Notes under the pieces: model-generated
What the model saw: the letters and a program-made list of their open reading frames with translations, nothing else
Database searches by the model: none
Told to the model about the DNA's origin: nothing
Shown here: positions 1-7,907 of the stretch, one piece after another
Position numbering within the stretch: position 1 is the first letter of the stretch
Layout: the number at the start of each line of letters is the position of its first letter
Translations under genes and position numbers: made by a program
Assembly: GCA_017961175.1 (NCBI GenBank)
Contig: JAGCXV010000069.1
Coordinates: 1 to 35,918 of the forward strand
Reading direction: 5' to 3'
DNA length: 35,918 nucleotides
Source: Bacteroidales bacterium
GTDB lineage: Bacteria; Bacteroidota; Bacteroidia; Bacteroidales; UBA932

Positions 1-1269
1 CTCAAAGCCGTACCATGCGTTCTGGAATGCAACGGACTGGGCGGAAATACGACCTGAACCTCTTGGGTTTGGAGCGGAAGTAGAGTTGGTCGGCTGGTCA
101 TAAGTTCCTACAACCTCGTTGTAACGGAGGGTGAACTTGCTGGCCTTGCTGATATTCCAGTCAATTCTTGCCAGGATCTTGTGGTTCTTTTCCTCGAAGT
201 TGCGGAAGTTCTGGTAAGGACCAGCCTCATATCCGTAGGTAGAGAGCAGATAGTCGTGCATCTTCTGAAGATCTGAAACCAGGGTTCTGGAAGTCTTTGT
301 GGCATTATCTGCGGTTCCGCTTGTACCAGGCTCCCAAGCGCCTGAAGGCTTGGTGGTCTTTTCCAGCTCACCGCTTATGAAGAAGAAGAGCTTGTCTTTA
401 ACGATAGGACCGCCGAGAGTTACGCCAAAGGTCTGTGCCTTGGAATCGTGAGCACCTGCAACCTTGCTGTTTCCAACCTTTTCTCCGGTGAAGGATTTAG
501 GCCTGAAATAGGTGTAGACACTTCCGGTGAAACGGTTTGTACCGCTCTTGGTAACAGCGTTGATGGAAGCGCCGGTGAACTGGCTCTGACGGATGTCAAA
601 CGGTGCCAGGTTTACGGTAATTTCCTCGATTGCGTCCAAAGCGATAGGCTGAGCCTGTCCACCAGGGAGAATCTGGGTGGTGCTAAGACCAAAGTTGTTG
701 TTGAAAGCGGCACCGTCGATGGTAACGGTGTTCATTCTGTTGTCCCTACCGCCGAAGGATGTTCCGTTGGCCTGTGGAGTCAACTTTGTGAAATCGGTGA
801 TTCCCCTGCTGATGGAAGGGAGCTGACGCAGCTGGGCAGTGCTGATGTTGGTGGAAGCACCATCCTTGTCTGAATTCAGCATAGGATTAACTGCACCGCC
901 TTTTACAACGATAGCGTCCAGAGCAACAGCCTGCTCGGTCATTGTGATGTTGCGGACAAAGTTCTCACCCAGTTTGAGGTAAGCTCCGTCTGTCTTGGCA
1001 TCTGCAAAGCCGAGGAGATTTGCTGTAACTTCATAAGGACCACCGACCCTCATGTTAGGGATACGGTAATTACCGTTGCTGTCGGTTGTAGCGTAGTACT
1101 TTGTTCCAGAAGGAGTGTGCGTGGCAATCACGGTTGCACCCGCAACAGCACTTCCGTCCTTTTCGGTTACCTTGCCGCTCATGGAGGATGTAGTTACCTG
1201 AGCGTAAACGCTTGAGGCTACGAACATGCTCATAACCAGCAAGGCAAACAGCTTAATTGTTTTTTTCAT
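1..1269 (-). CDS. Oar-like TonB-dependent outer-membrane receptor (partial, N-terminal 423 residues)
   Basis: The frame stays open from the ATG at 1269 to the left edge, so the C-terminal beta-barrel lies outside the window. A signal peptide ends near residue 24 (SVYAQ). It is followed by a carboxypeptidase-regulatory-like beta-sandwich at about residues 27-105 (GKVTEKDGSAVAGATV, then DSNGNYRIPNMRVGGPYEV) and a TonB plug domain with VTIDGAAFNN and ALDAIEEITVNLAPFDIRQS. The GASINAVTKSGTN and FTGSVYTYFRP segments resemble Oar-type receptors more than SusC, and no SusD gene follows within view. Such proteins sit in the outer membrane and use TonB/ExbBD energy for uptake or surface export; the substrate cannot be read here. 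It is transcribed divergently from metK across 253 bases. Family assignment is strong; subfamily is by eye. Confidence 0.9.
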   Translation of the reverse strand, partial: MKKTIKLFALLVMSMFVASSVYAQVTTSSMSGKVTEKDGSAVAGATVIATHTPSGTKYYATTDSNGNYRIPNMRVGGPYEVTANLLGFADAKTDGAYLKLGENFVRNITMTEQAVALDAIVVKGGAVNPMLNSDKDGASTNISTAQLRQLPSISRGITDFTKLTPQANGTSFGGRDNRMNTVTIDGAAFNNNFGLSTTQILPGGQAQPIALDAIEEITVNLAPFDIRQSQFTGASINAVTKSGTNRFTGSVYTYFRPKSFTGEKVGNSKVAGAHDSKAQTFGVTLGGPIVKDKLFFFISGELEKTTKPSGAWEPGTSGTADNATKTSRTLVSDLQKMHDYLLSTYGYEAGPYQNFRNFEEKNHKILARIDWNISKASKFTLRYNEVVGTYDQPTNSTSAPNPRGSGRISAQSVAFQNAWYGFE

Positions 1270-1311
1270 AAAATTAAAATATAAGGTTTTTTGGATTTTG
1301 TTTTCAACAAG

Positions 1312-1343
1312 CGAAAATACAAAATGTCAAAGACATTTCCCAA
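1312..1343 (-). promoter_or_regulatory. Probable promoter of the TonB-dependent receptor
   Basis: Read on the minus strand: TTG (1343-1341), 21 bases, then TATTTTCG (1319-1312), one base off the Bacteroides -7 consensus TAnnTTTG. This gives a leader of about 40 bases before the ATG at 1269. Confidence 0.4.
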
Positions 1344-1380
1344 GAAAAAAATCCGCAAATCAAAATAAATTACATTTCTG

Positions 1381-1411
1381 TTGTTTGATATGTAAAAATA
1401 TGATACTTTTG
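1381..1411 (+). promoter_or_regulatory. Probable promoter of the metK transcript
   Basis: TTG at 1381-1383, 20 bases, then TACTTTTG at 1404-1411, an exact match to the TAnnTTTG form. Transcription would begin near 1417, just ahead of the riboswitch. A 7-base inverted repeat (GTTGTTT 1380-1386, AAACAAC 1423-1429) brackets the promoter. Confidence 0.6.
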
Positions 1412-1427
1412 CCGCCGATTATAAACA

Positions 1428-1475
1428 ACGGTGGACGGATTTGACTGCTTGCAACCACGCTAAAAAATGCTAAAA
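1428..1475 (+). ncRNA. SAM-II (SAM-alpha) type riboswitch upstream of metK
   Basis: The order of conserved blocks matches the SAM-II class: P1 5' strand GTGG (1431-1434), GATTTG-AC in the loop, then GCTTGCA, P1 3' strand CCAC (1455-1458), an A-rich TAAAAAA joint, and a terminal GCTAAA (1469-1474). SAM-II RNAs fold as a pseudoknot that binds S-adenosylmethionine and are known upstream of methionine/SAM genes in Alphaproteobacteria and Bacteroidota. The next gene makes SAM, so feedback control fits. I could not settle the P2 pseudoknot pairing by eye, and the stretch before GCTAAA looks about two bases shorter than in remembered examples. Confidence 0.8.
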
Positions 1476-1492
1476 TTGAATCAGACAAATCC

Positions 1493-1519
1493 TCTCCGCC
1501 ACAAACGGAGATTTTTTAT
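1493..1519 (+). terminator. Intrinsic terminator hairpin between riboswitch and metK
   Basis: TCTCCG (1493-1498) pairs with CGGAGA (1506-1511) around a 7-base loop, followed by a T run broken by one A. It ends three bases before the metK ATG. Its place between a SAM riboswitch and the gene suggests it is the expression platform, possibly with an effect on translation start because it adjoins the ATG. Confidence 0.65.
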
Positions 1520-1522
1520 TTT

Positions 1523-2788
1523 ATGGCATACTTATTTACATCAGAATCCGTGTCTGAAGGGCATCCGGACAAGGTTGCAGACCAGATATCAGACGCTATA
1601 CTGGACCAGTTCCTTATTCAGGACGAGGACAGCAAGGTAGCTTGCGAGACATTCGTAAGCACCGGCCTCGTGGTAATCGGAGGCGAGGTTAAAAGCGAGG
1701 CTTACGTAGACATTCAGCAGACAGCCCGCGACGTGATCAACAAAATCGGCTACACCAAGGCCGAGTACAAATTCGACGGTTCCAGCTGCGGTATCCTCTC
1801 CGCCCTGCACGAGCAGAGTGACGACATCAACCGCGGAGTGGAGCGCAAGAAGGAAGAAGACCAGGGAGCTGGCGACCAGGGCATTATGTTCGGCTACGCC
1901 TGCAGGGAGACAGAAGACTTCATGCCTCTGCCTATCTGGCTGAGCCACAACCTGCTGGTTACCCTCGCCGATATAAGGAAGAACACCAAGCTCATGCCTT
2001 ATCTGAGGCCTGACGCCAAGAGCCAGTTCACCATTGAATACTCAGACGACCGCAAGCCTTTAAGGGTTCACACAATCGTCCTTTCCACCCAGCACGACGA
2101 GTTCGGCAAGGATGCTGAAATGCTCAGGAAGATAAGGGAAGACGTTCAGGGCATCCTCATCCCAAGGATGCTTAAGAACATGCCTGAGAACATCAAGAAG
2201 CTTTTCGGCAAGGGCTACAAGCTCTATGTAAACCCAACCGGAAAGTTCGTCATCGGAGGTCCTCACGGAGATACCGGCCTGACAGGAAGGAAGATAATCG
2301 TGGATACCTACGGCGGAAGAGGAGCCCACGGCGGCGGAGCCCTCAGCGGCAAAGACCCGAGTAAGGTGGACCGCAGCGCTGCCTACGCCGGAAGACACAT
2401 CGCAAAGAACCTGGTTGCAGCAGGAGTTGCAGATGAAGTCCAGATCCAGATCTCATACGCCATCGGAGTGGCAAGGCCTCTGAGCATCTTCATCAACACC
2501 TTCGGCACTACCAAGGCAAAGAAAAACGGCAAGACTCTGACAAACGGCCAGATCGCCGAAGCTGTCGGAAAAATATTCGACCTGCGCCCTGCCAAGATTA
2601 TCGAGAAATTCGGTCTGAAGAACCCTATCTACGAGCCGTGCGCCGCTTATGGGCACATGGGAAGAAAGCCTTATACAAAGGAGGTTACGCTTCTGCGCGA
2701 TGGAAAGAAGATTCGGAAGAAACTTCAGTTCTTCGGCTGGGAGCTGACAGACTCAGTAGATAAGATACGCAAGTACTTCAACCAGTAA
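1523..2788 (+). CDS. metK: S-adenosylmethionine synthetase MetK
   Basis: Cytosolic enzyme that makes S-adenosylmethionine from methionine and ATP, releasing phosphate and pyrophosphate. The family signatures are present in order: [17 protein letters not shown] near the N-terminus, [12 protein letters not shown] near residue 115, [13 protein letters not shown] near residue 246, and [19 protein letters not shown] near residue 271. At 421 residues it is longer than the E. coli enzyme (about 384), which is usual for Bacteroidota. The ATG at 1523 gives [17 protein letters not shown], the expected N-terminus. It stands alone on the + strand behind a SAM-II-type riboswitch and terminator, so product feedback is likely. 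It converges on the next gene with a 9-base gap. Confidence 0.98.
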   Translation: MAYLFTSESVSEGHPDKVADQISDAILDQFLIQDEDSKVACETFVSTGLVVIGGEVKSEAYVDIQQTARDVINKIGYTKAEYKFDGSSCGILSALHEQSDDINRGVERKKEEDQGAGDQGIMFGYACRETEDFMPLPIWLSHNLLVTLADIRKNTKLMPYLRPDAKSQFTIEYSDDRKPLRVHTIVLSTQHDEFGKDAEMLRKIREDVQGILIPRMLKNMPENIKKLFGKGYKLYVNPTGKFVIGGPHGDTGLTGRKIIVDTYGGRGAHGGGALSGKDPSKVDRSAAYAGRHIAKNLVAAGVADEVQIQISYAIGVARPLSIFINTFGTTKAKKNGKTLTNGQIAEAVGKIFDLRPAKIIEKFGLKNPIYEPCAAYGHMGRKPYTKEVTLLRDGKKIRKKLQFFGWELTDSVDKIRKYFNQ

Positions 2789-2797
2789 CCGGCAGGT

Positions 2798-3670
2798 CTA
2801 CAAACCTCCCTTGTCAGGACCGTTAGTGCTCTCCTTGGTCTTCGGCGATCCAGCCATAATTCTGACGGAAGGATTGACTTCTAATCTGAACTGAAAGCCA
2901 TAACCGCCATTGTTAACGTTACTTTGGCGGTATATGTTGTTTGCCCGGTAAACAGGATTAGATGAACTCCTGTAATATTGTGGGTTAGGCCTCATTTTGC
3001 TGCCGTTTGAATAGAACGGCAACGATATGTAACAGATAGCGTCACAAGGCTGCCCGTCTTCTAGGCTATATGCCGGAACAACTCGTTTCAAAGGATTGCG
3101 TCCAGCTTTTTCAGCGGCCTGTACAGCTGCACTATCAAGAACCGGATATCCAGAAGACTTTACCACTTTGATATCGCGGAGCCTGTTATCCGCACCCATT
3201 ACACAACTTAAGGTCACCATCCCTTGATGTCCAGCCTTCCTTTCTGAAGACGGATATTTCAGATACTTGTTGAAAGACCTGTAGAGATACCCGTCCACAA
3301 CAGATCCGCTTTTGGACATTATTGGAACCATTATTTTCAACGGATGGACCTTATTCTTGATTCCGTCCAGGCCTTTTGCATCGTACAGGGCTTTGAGATT
3401 CTTCCGGCTGAGCACATTGTATGCAAAAGCAATCTTTCCCATCTCCAGAAGTTTCTCTTTGTCTCCTTCGGTCTTGGACGGATGGTATTTCTTGAGCTGC
3501 CTGACATAAGCAGGCCACATCTTTTCTGGCAAAGCCTTCTTCTTTACGCCCAAGATCTGATACAGAGTCCTTGTTTCCCCGGCCATAAGGCTATCAACCG
3601 CAGTATTGTCTTGTGCATGAATGATGGAGGCTGCCAGCACAAAGGCCAAAAACATTAACAGTCTCTTCAT
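2798..3670 (-). CDS. Exported protein with degenerate J-like domain and TonB C-terminal-like domain
   Basis: 290 residues. A signal peptide ends at IIHAQ (residue 20). Residues about 35-103 resemble a DnaJ J-domain: TLYQILGV, a helix ending KYHPSKTEGDKEK, then AFAYNVLSRKNLKALYDAKG. The HPD tripeptide that stimulates Hsp70 ATPase is HPS (63-65). Residues about 125-225 resemble a TonB C-terminal domain (YLKYPSSERKAGHQGMVTLSCV, DNRLRDIKVVKSSGYPVLDSAAVQAA). The last 60 residues are Asn/Tyr/Ser-rich without a recognised fold. No Hsp70 is expected in the periplasm, so the J-like part may be a structural or adaptor module. It is a single gene with its own promoter. Domain calls are by eye; function unknown. 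Confidence 0.75.
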   Translation of the reverse strand: MKRLLMFLAFVLAASIIHAQDNTAVDSLMAGETRTLYQILGVKKKALPEKMWPAYVRQLKKYHPSKTEGDKEKLLEMGKIAFAYNVLSRKNLKALYDAKGLDGIKNKVHPLKIMVPIMSKSGSVVDGYLYRSFNKYLKYPSSERKAGHQGMVTLSCVMGADNRLRDIKVVKSSGYPVLDSAAVQAAEKAGRNPLKRVVPAYSLEDGQPCDAICYISLPFYSNGSKMRPNPQYYRSSSNPVYRANNIYRQSNVNNGGYGFQFRLEVNPSVRIMAGSPKTKESTNGPDKGGL

Positions 3671-3695
3671 AAAGCAATATTATTTAGTGTCGGTG

Positions 3696-3726
3696 TAAAG
3701 TTATGATTTTTTTTGATTTATACAAA
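3696..3726 (-). promoter_or_regulatory. Probable promoter of the J-like/TonB protein
   Basis: Minus strand: TTTG (3726-3723), 19 bases, then TAACTTTA (3703-3696), one base off TAnnTTTG. The leader would be about 20 bases. Confidence 0.5.
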
Positions 3727-3727
3727 A

Positions 3728-6232
3728 TCAACCAAGGGTTACAACGGTGATTCCGGCTCCACCCAGACGGACATCTTCGTCTGCGCAACTTTTAACTGCC
3801 GGATTTGTCTTTAGCCATTTCCGGATCTCCTCCTTGAGGACTCCGGTGCCCTTGCCGTGGAGTATCCTCACCTTTGAAGCACCCACAAGGGTTGCATCGT
3901 CGATAAATTTCGATACACTCATAAGGGCTTCCTCCAGCCTCTGGCCTCTTATGTCTATCTCATCCTTGAAAGAAAGCTTGCGCTTTGAGATGCTCTCGTC
4001 TATGTTCACGCTGTAATTCCTCAGCGATGCTGCCGGTTTCGCTCCGGCCTGGCTCTGGAACTCCTTGTTGGAGATTACAGTCACGGAGTCTTTCTTCACG
4101 CGGCTGGTGATGTCTCCAACGGAGATGGTGACATTCCTTCCCTCTATCTTCAAGACTTCACCCATCAGGCCGCTGCCTTGAACCTTGACCTTGCAGCCCG
4201 GTTCAAGCTTGAGGACTTTTGGCTCCTCGGCCTTTGCCTGAGGCTGCTGCTTTTCTCTTTTGGCCTTTCTTTCTTCTCTGCGAGCCTGACGTTCCTGGAG
4301 GGATTTCATCTTGGCCTCGATCTTCCTGTCCTGGTCGGTGTCCGGTTTGTTCTCGATCTTCTCGCCGGCATCCTTGAGGGCCTGGCGGGCTTTCTTGGTG
4401 GCTTCCTTCTCCGCCTGGGCTTCCTTGATTTTCTTGATGGTGGATTCCACCTTGCGGTTTGCATCGGTGATGATCTGCCTTGCCTCCTCCTTGGCCTGCT
4501 CGATTATCTGCTTCTTGGCCTGGCGGATGTCTGAAAGTTCCTTGGAATACTTTTCGGTGACAGACTCGAGGGTTTTGTCGGTATTGCGGATGCGGGCCAG
4601 TTTCTCGTCCAGCTTGCGGCGGTTGCGGGAAATCGTGCGGAGCTGCTTCTCAAGGTCTATGAAATCCTCTCCGGCCTTCTCCTCCGCCCGCTTAACGATA
4701 TGTTCCGGAAGCCCCATCTTCCTTGCCAGGTCAAATGCAAAGGAATTGCCCGGAACACCTGTCTCCAGCTTGTAGAGCGGAGCTATGTTCACGCTGTCGA
4801 ACAGCATTGCGCCGTTGATAACGCCCTTGCTGCCCTCCGCATAGACTTTCAGGTTGGTGTAGTGGGTGGTAATCACACCGTAGGTTCCCCTCTCCTCCAG
4901 TTCCTCCAGTATTGTCTGGGCGATAGCGCCTCCTGCGGCAGGCTCCGTTCCGCTTCCGAACTCATCTATCAGCACCAGGGTGCGGGAAGATGCAGCCTTG
5001 AGCAGGTTCCTCATGTTCAGCAGATGGGAACTGTAGGTACTCAGGTCATTCTCCATACTCTGCTGGTCTCCGATATCTATCAGTATGTTGTCAAATACAG
5101 GGAACTCGCTTTTCTGGTTACAGGATGTAGGCATTCCCCACTGGAACATGTACTGAAGTACGCCCACTGTCTTGAGAGCCACGGACTTTCCGCCGGCGTT
5201 CGGACCGGAGATTACGAGAATATGCTTGTCTTTGGTGAGTACGAGGTCTGTAGGGACAATCTTCTTGCCCTCCCTGGTAAGCGCAGACTCCAGAAGAGGA
5301 TGCCTTCCCTCATATATCCTAAGCGATCCGTCCACCGACAGGATTGGCATACCAGCTCTCATTCCACCGGCACACTCAGCCTTTGCCCTTATGAAATCAA
5401 CCTCGCCGATGAACCTTGCCCCGTCCATAAGTTCCGGAATGTAAGGGCGCAGGAAGTCCGTGAACTCCATCAGGATGCGGGCAATCTCCCTCTGGCGGTC
5501 GAATGTCAGGCGGCGGATGCGGTTATTGAGCTCCACCACCTCCATGGGCTCGATGAAGAAGGTCTTTCCGCTGGCGGAAGCGTCCTGGACAATGCCCGGA
5601 ATACTTCTCTTGCTGGTGGCGTTTACCGGAATCAGCATCTTGCCGTCGCGCACGGAAATCGTGGCGTCCTCGTCTGCAAGGTTATCCGCCTTGGCCTTTT
5701 TCAGCAGCGATTCTATCCTGCGGCTGACGGAACTCTGTGCCTGGCGGAGTTCTGATGAAATCTTGTGAAGCTCGGCCGATGCCGTATCCTTTACTATCCC
5801 GTTCTTGTCCAGAATGGAATCTATCCTTGCAGTAACCGTAGGGTAATACTGAATCGGCAGGGCCATGGTCTTAAGGAAAGGATATTTTTCCTGCTTCGTG
5901 GAAGAAAGGAAAGAAGTCACGGCCCTGAGATTTCCCATAAAATCGGAGAGCTTCTTCATGTTCTCCACGGAAATGGCGCTGCTCTCTTTTTTCAGCGACG
6001 GGAGAAAACCGGTGCAGTCAGTAAAGCCGCCCTGCGGAAACTTGGTCTCCATAATGGAGATCTGTATCATCTCGTCAACCAGATGCTGGCGGCGCATGAT
6101 TTCTTCGGGATCAGAAGAAATAGCCTCTTCCTCAGCCCTTTGCGATGCGTATACGGTTGAGCAGCGGCCTTTCACCCTTTCCCTCACAAAGCCGAATCCT
6201 ATCTTGTTTTCCAGTAAGGCGGTATCTTTCAT
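3728..6232 (-). CDS. mutS2: MutS2 family ATPase/endonuclease
   Basis: 834 residues, normal for MutS2. This MutS homologue lacks the mismatch-recognition domain. It is known for limiting recombination in some bacteria and for rescuing collided ribosomes in Bacillus, acting in the cytosol. Visible here: lever/clamp helices to about residue 320, Walker A GPNAGGKS (343-350), Walker B LVLIDEFGSGTEP with Asp-Glu at 423-424, a long charged coiled coil at about 520-660, and a C-terminal Smr domain from about 757 (DIRGQRLEEAL, then HGKGTG at 792-797, VRLGGAGITVV at the end). Both key Smr motifs are intact. It lies 11 bases downstream of the PHP gene on the same strand, so the two are probably cotranscribed. 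Confidence 0.96.
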   Translation of the reverse strand: MKDTALLENKIGFGFVRERVKGRCSTVYASQRAEEEAISSDPEEIMRRQHLVDEMIQISIMETKFPQGGFTDCTGFLPSLKKESSAISVENMKKLSDFMGNLRAVTSFLSSTKQEKYPFLKTMALPIQYYPTVTARIDSILDKNGIVKDTASAELHKISSELRQAQSSVSRRIESLLKKAKADNLADEDATISVRDGKMLIPVNATSKRSIPGIVQDASASGKTFFIEPMEVVELNNRIRRLTFDRQREIARILMEFTDFLRPYIPELMDGARFIGEVDFIRAKAECAGGMRAGMPILSVDGSLRIYEGRHPLLESALTREGKKIVPTDLVLTKDKHILVISGPNAGGKSVALKTVGVLQYMFQWGMPTSCNQKSEFPVFDNILIDIGDQQSMENDLSTYSSHLLNMRNLLKAASSRTLVLIDEFGSGTEPAAGGAIAQTILEELEERGTYGVITTHYTNLKVYAEGSKGVINGAMLFDSVNIAPLYKLETGVPGNSFAFDLARKMGLPEHIVKRAEEKAGEDFIDLEKQLRTISRNRRKLDEKLARIRNTDKTLESVTEKYSKELSDIRQAKKQIIEQAKEEARQIITDANRKVESTIKKIKEAQAEKEATKKARQALKDAGEKIENKPDTDQDRKIEAKMKSLQERQARREERKAKREKQQPQAKAEEPKVLKLEPGCKVKVQGSGLMGEVLKIEGRNVTISVGDITSRVKKDSVTVISNKEFQSQAGAKPAASLRNYSVNIDESISKRKLSFKDEIDIRGQRLEEALMSVSKFIDDATLVGASKVRILHGKGTGVLKEEIRKWLKTNPAVKSCADEDVRLGGAGITVVTLG

Positions 6233-6243
6233 TTCTCTCTGTT

Positions 6244-7065
6244 TTACTTTTTGGGTGAATAAAGCCTAGGCTGCCTGCCTTCAAAAAAGGTCAGACGGGC
6301 AAAACCGCACAAGTCGCAAACCCCGGCGAACTTCTCAAACTTGTCGCAGAGCCTGTCGGCGGAATGCGAGTCGCTTCCCAGAGTCACGAATTCTCCTCCA
6401 AGTTCCCTGAAGCGGCGCAGGATGTCCGTATCCAGAATCTGGAGATGATCTCCGTGCAGGTCATAGGTCTTGGTGTTGATTTCCAGGGCCTTGCCTTCTT
6501 CAGCCAGAAACCTCAGCAATGTGTCCAGTTCATCCGGGAAATCCTTGTAGCGGATATCCTTTACCTCATACGGGGCGTAGCGGGCCACATAGTCAAAATG
6601 ACCGATAATGTCAAAGTTCCCGAACTCCCTGGCTGTTTCATAAACCAGCTGAAGTACCCTGGAATAAGCCTGGCGGAAATCCTTCCCCTCATAGTAGTTG
6701 CCGTAGTACGGATCTTCTCCGTCCACAAAATGTATGGAGGCTATGATCTGGTCAAATGAATGCCCGGCAACATATTCCCTGGAGTGCTCCATGTTTTCCG
6801 GAGTAAGGCCTATCTCAATGCCTTTCAGCACTTTGCATCCACCATCGGGAAATACTTCCCGGCTTTGCTTTCCTATTTCCTCCTGCTGGGCGTCTATGCT
6901 GAACTCGAACAGTCCCGGGTTACGCGGAGCATCCAGGTCCAGATGGTCCGTAAGGCAAACGCCCGCCGATCCCGTGCTTTTTGCCCGGAGGAGAAGATCC
7001 CTTACCGTGGCATTGCTGTCAGGAGAAAACTGGGAATGAGTATGCGTATCAACAAAAAAGCTCAT
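6244..7065 (-). CDS. PHP-domain phosphoesterase, histidinol-phosphatase (HisJ-like)
   Basis: 273 residues, the usual size for HisJ-type histidinol phosphatases. These remove phosphate from L-histidinol phosphate with a metal cluster in a cytosolic PHP barrel. The metal-binding motifs appear in order: DTHTHSQFSPDS (residues 6-17), LTDHLD, KGIEIGLTPEN, IIASIHFVDGEDPYYG, NFDIIGHFDYVARYAP and LGSDSHSADRL near the C-terminus. HisJ is the nearest family, but no other his gene is nearby, so another phosphoester substrate is possible. It is first of a two-gene unit with mutS2 and divergent from comF. Confidence 0.87.
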   Translation of the reverse strand: MSFFVDTHTHSQFSPDSNATVRDLLLRAKSTGSAGVCLTDHLDLDAPRNPGLFEFSIDAQQEEIGKQSREVFPDGGCKVLKGIEIGLTPENMEHSREYVAGHSFDQIIASIHFVDGEDPYYGNYYEGKDFRQAYSRVLQLVYETAREFGNFDIIGHFDYVARYAPYEVKDIRYKDFPDELDTLLRFLAEEGKALEINTKTYDLHGDHLQILDTDILRRFRELGGEFVTLGSDSHSADRLCDKFEKFAGVCDLCGFARLTFFEGRQPRLYSPKK

Positions 7066-7072
7066 GCAAAAG

Positions 7073-7085
7073 GGTAAATTTTACC
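7073..7085. promoter_or_regulatory. Perfect 13-base palindrome between the PHP gene and comF
   Basis: GGTAAA-T-TTTACC lies eight bases upstream of the PHP-gene ATG, in its predicted leader. It could be an operator for the PHP-mutS2 unit or a small hairpin. No regulator is identifiable. Confidence 0.3.
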
Positions 7086-7095
7086 GGTTGGCGTG

Positions 7096-7103
7096 CAAAA
7101 TTA
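7096..7103 (-). promoter_or_regulatory. Probable -7 promoter box for the PHP-mutS2 unit
   Basis: The minus strand reads TAATTTTG, an exact TAnnTTTG match, 30 bases from the PHP-gene ATG. No good -33 TTG is present at the usual spacing. Confidence 0.45.
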
Positions 7104-7127
7104 CTTATTTCTTCCAAACTTTCCCGA

Positions 7128-7862
7128 ATGAAGCTGAAAGAGAGACTGAAAAAAGACTTCCGCCTATGGGCCCGGAGCCTGTCGGATCTGTTCCTCAAAA
7201 GAGAATGCGTGTGCTGCGGCAGGCAGCTGGAGTCTTTCGAGAGCGGGGTGTGCACCTTCTGCCTGGCGGAACTTCCGTCTTCCTATACCTGGGTGTCTGG
7301 AGAATCCCCTGCAGACAAGACCTTCTGGGGTAGAACCAGTATAGAGAAAGTCACCAGCCTTTTCCTCTATAACGGCAAATACCGCAACCTGGTGTATTCC
7401 ATCAAGTACGGAGGCAATATCCGCCTTGGCATAAGGCTCGGGCGGATGCTGGGAGAAGTCATCGCGGAGGAAGATATAGACTACATTGTTCCCGTTCCGC
7501 TGCATCCGCGCAAAAAGCGGAAAAGGGGCTATAACCAGTCTGAGGTTATCGGGCGCGGAATGCTTCTGGCTCTGAAAGAAAATAACCCCGCCGTAAAAAT
7601 GGAGACCGGGCTTCTGGAAAGGAAAAATTTCACCCCTACCCAGACACGCAAGGACAGGGCGGACCGCTGGACAAATGTCCGGAATGCTTTCCGGGTTAAT
7701 ATGAAAAGGGCGGTAAAACTCTCGGAGAACGGAAGGGTTCCAAAGATCCTCATCCTGGATGACGTGCTGACTACCGGTGCAACGCTTGACGCCTGCGCCA
7801 CCCTTCTCCACGAAGCCGTCAGCTGCAGAATCAGCATCGCAACCCTGGCCTACGTCCCTTAG
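7128..7862 (+). CDS. comF: ComF family phosphoribosyltransferase-like protein
   Basis: 244 residues from the ATG at 7128. The frame continues upstream, but that part is the shadow of the PHP gene. The N-terminus has a four-cysteine zinc ribbon (CVCCGRQLESFESGVCTFC, Cys27-45). The body has the phosphoribosyltransferase-like fold with DYIVPVPLHPRKKRKRGYNQSEV and a PRPP-loop motif ILILDDVLTTGATLDAC near the C-terminus. ComF homologues are needed for DNA uptake in competent bacteria (ComFC, GntX) and are widespread in non-competent ones, where the role is unclear. It is divergent from the PHP gene across 62 bases and 45 bases ahead of cdaA on the same strand. Confidence 0.93.
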   Translation: MKLKERLKKDFRLWARSLSDLFLKRECVCCGRQLESFESGVCTFCLAELPSSYTWVSGESPADKTFWGRTSIEKVTSLFLYNGKYRNLVYSIKYGGNIRLGIRLGRMLGEVIAEEDIDYIVPVPLHPRKKRKRGYNQSEVIGRGMLLALKENNPAVKMETGLLERKNFTPTQTRKDRADRWTNVRNAFRVNMKRAVKLSENGRVPKILILDDVLTTGATLDACATLLHEAVSCRISIATLAYVP

Positions 7863-7878
7863 TTTCATCCGTTTTTAT

Positions 7879-7886
7879 TACATTTG
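7879..7886 (+). promoter_or_regulatory. Probable -7 promoter box for cdaA
   Basis: TACATTTG followed by CCGGC matches TAnnTTTG and lies 21 bases before the cdaA ATG. No clear -33 element; read-through from comF is also possible. Confidence 0.5.
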
Positions 7887-7907
7887 CCGGCAGAAAGATT
7901 GCCGGTT

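Noticed and set aside
448-873. 141-codon + strand frame inside the TonB-dependent receptor
   Set aside because: It is the antisense shadow of the receptor, which has clear domain motifs on the minus strand; this frame has no signal peptide or known motif.
4700-5755. 351-codon + strand frame opposite mutS2
   Set aside because: Antisense to intact Walker A and B motifs of MutS2; no recognisable protein features.
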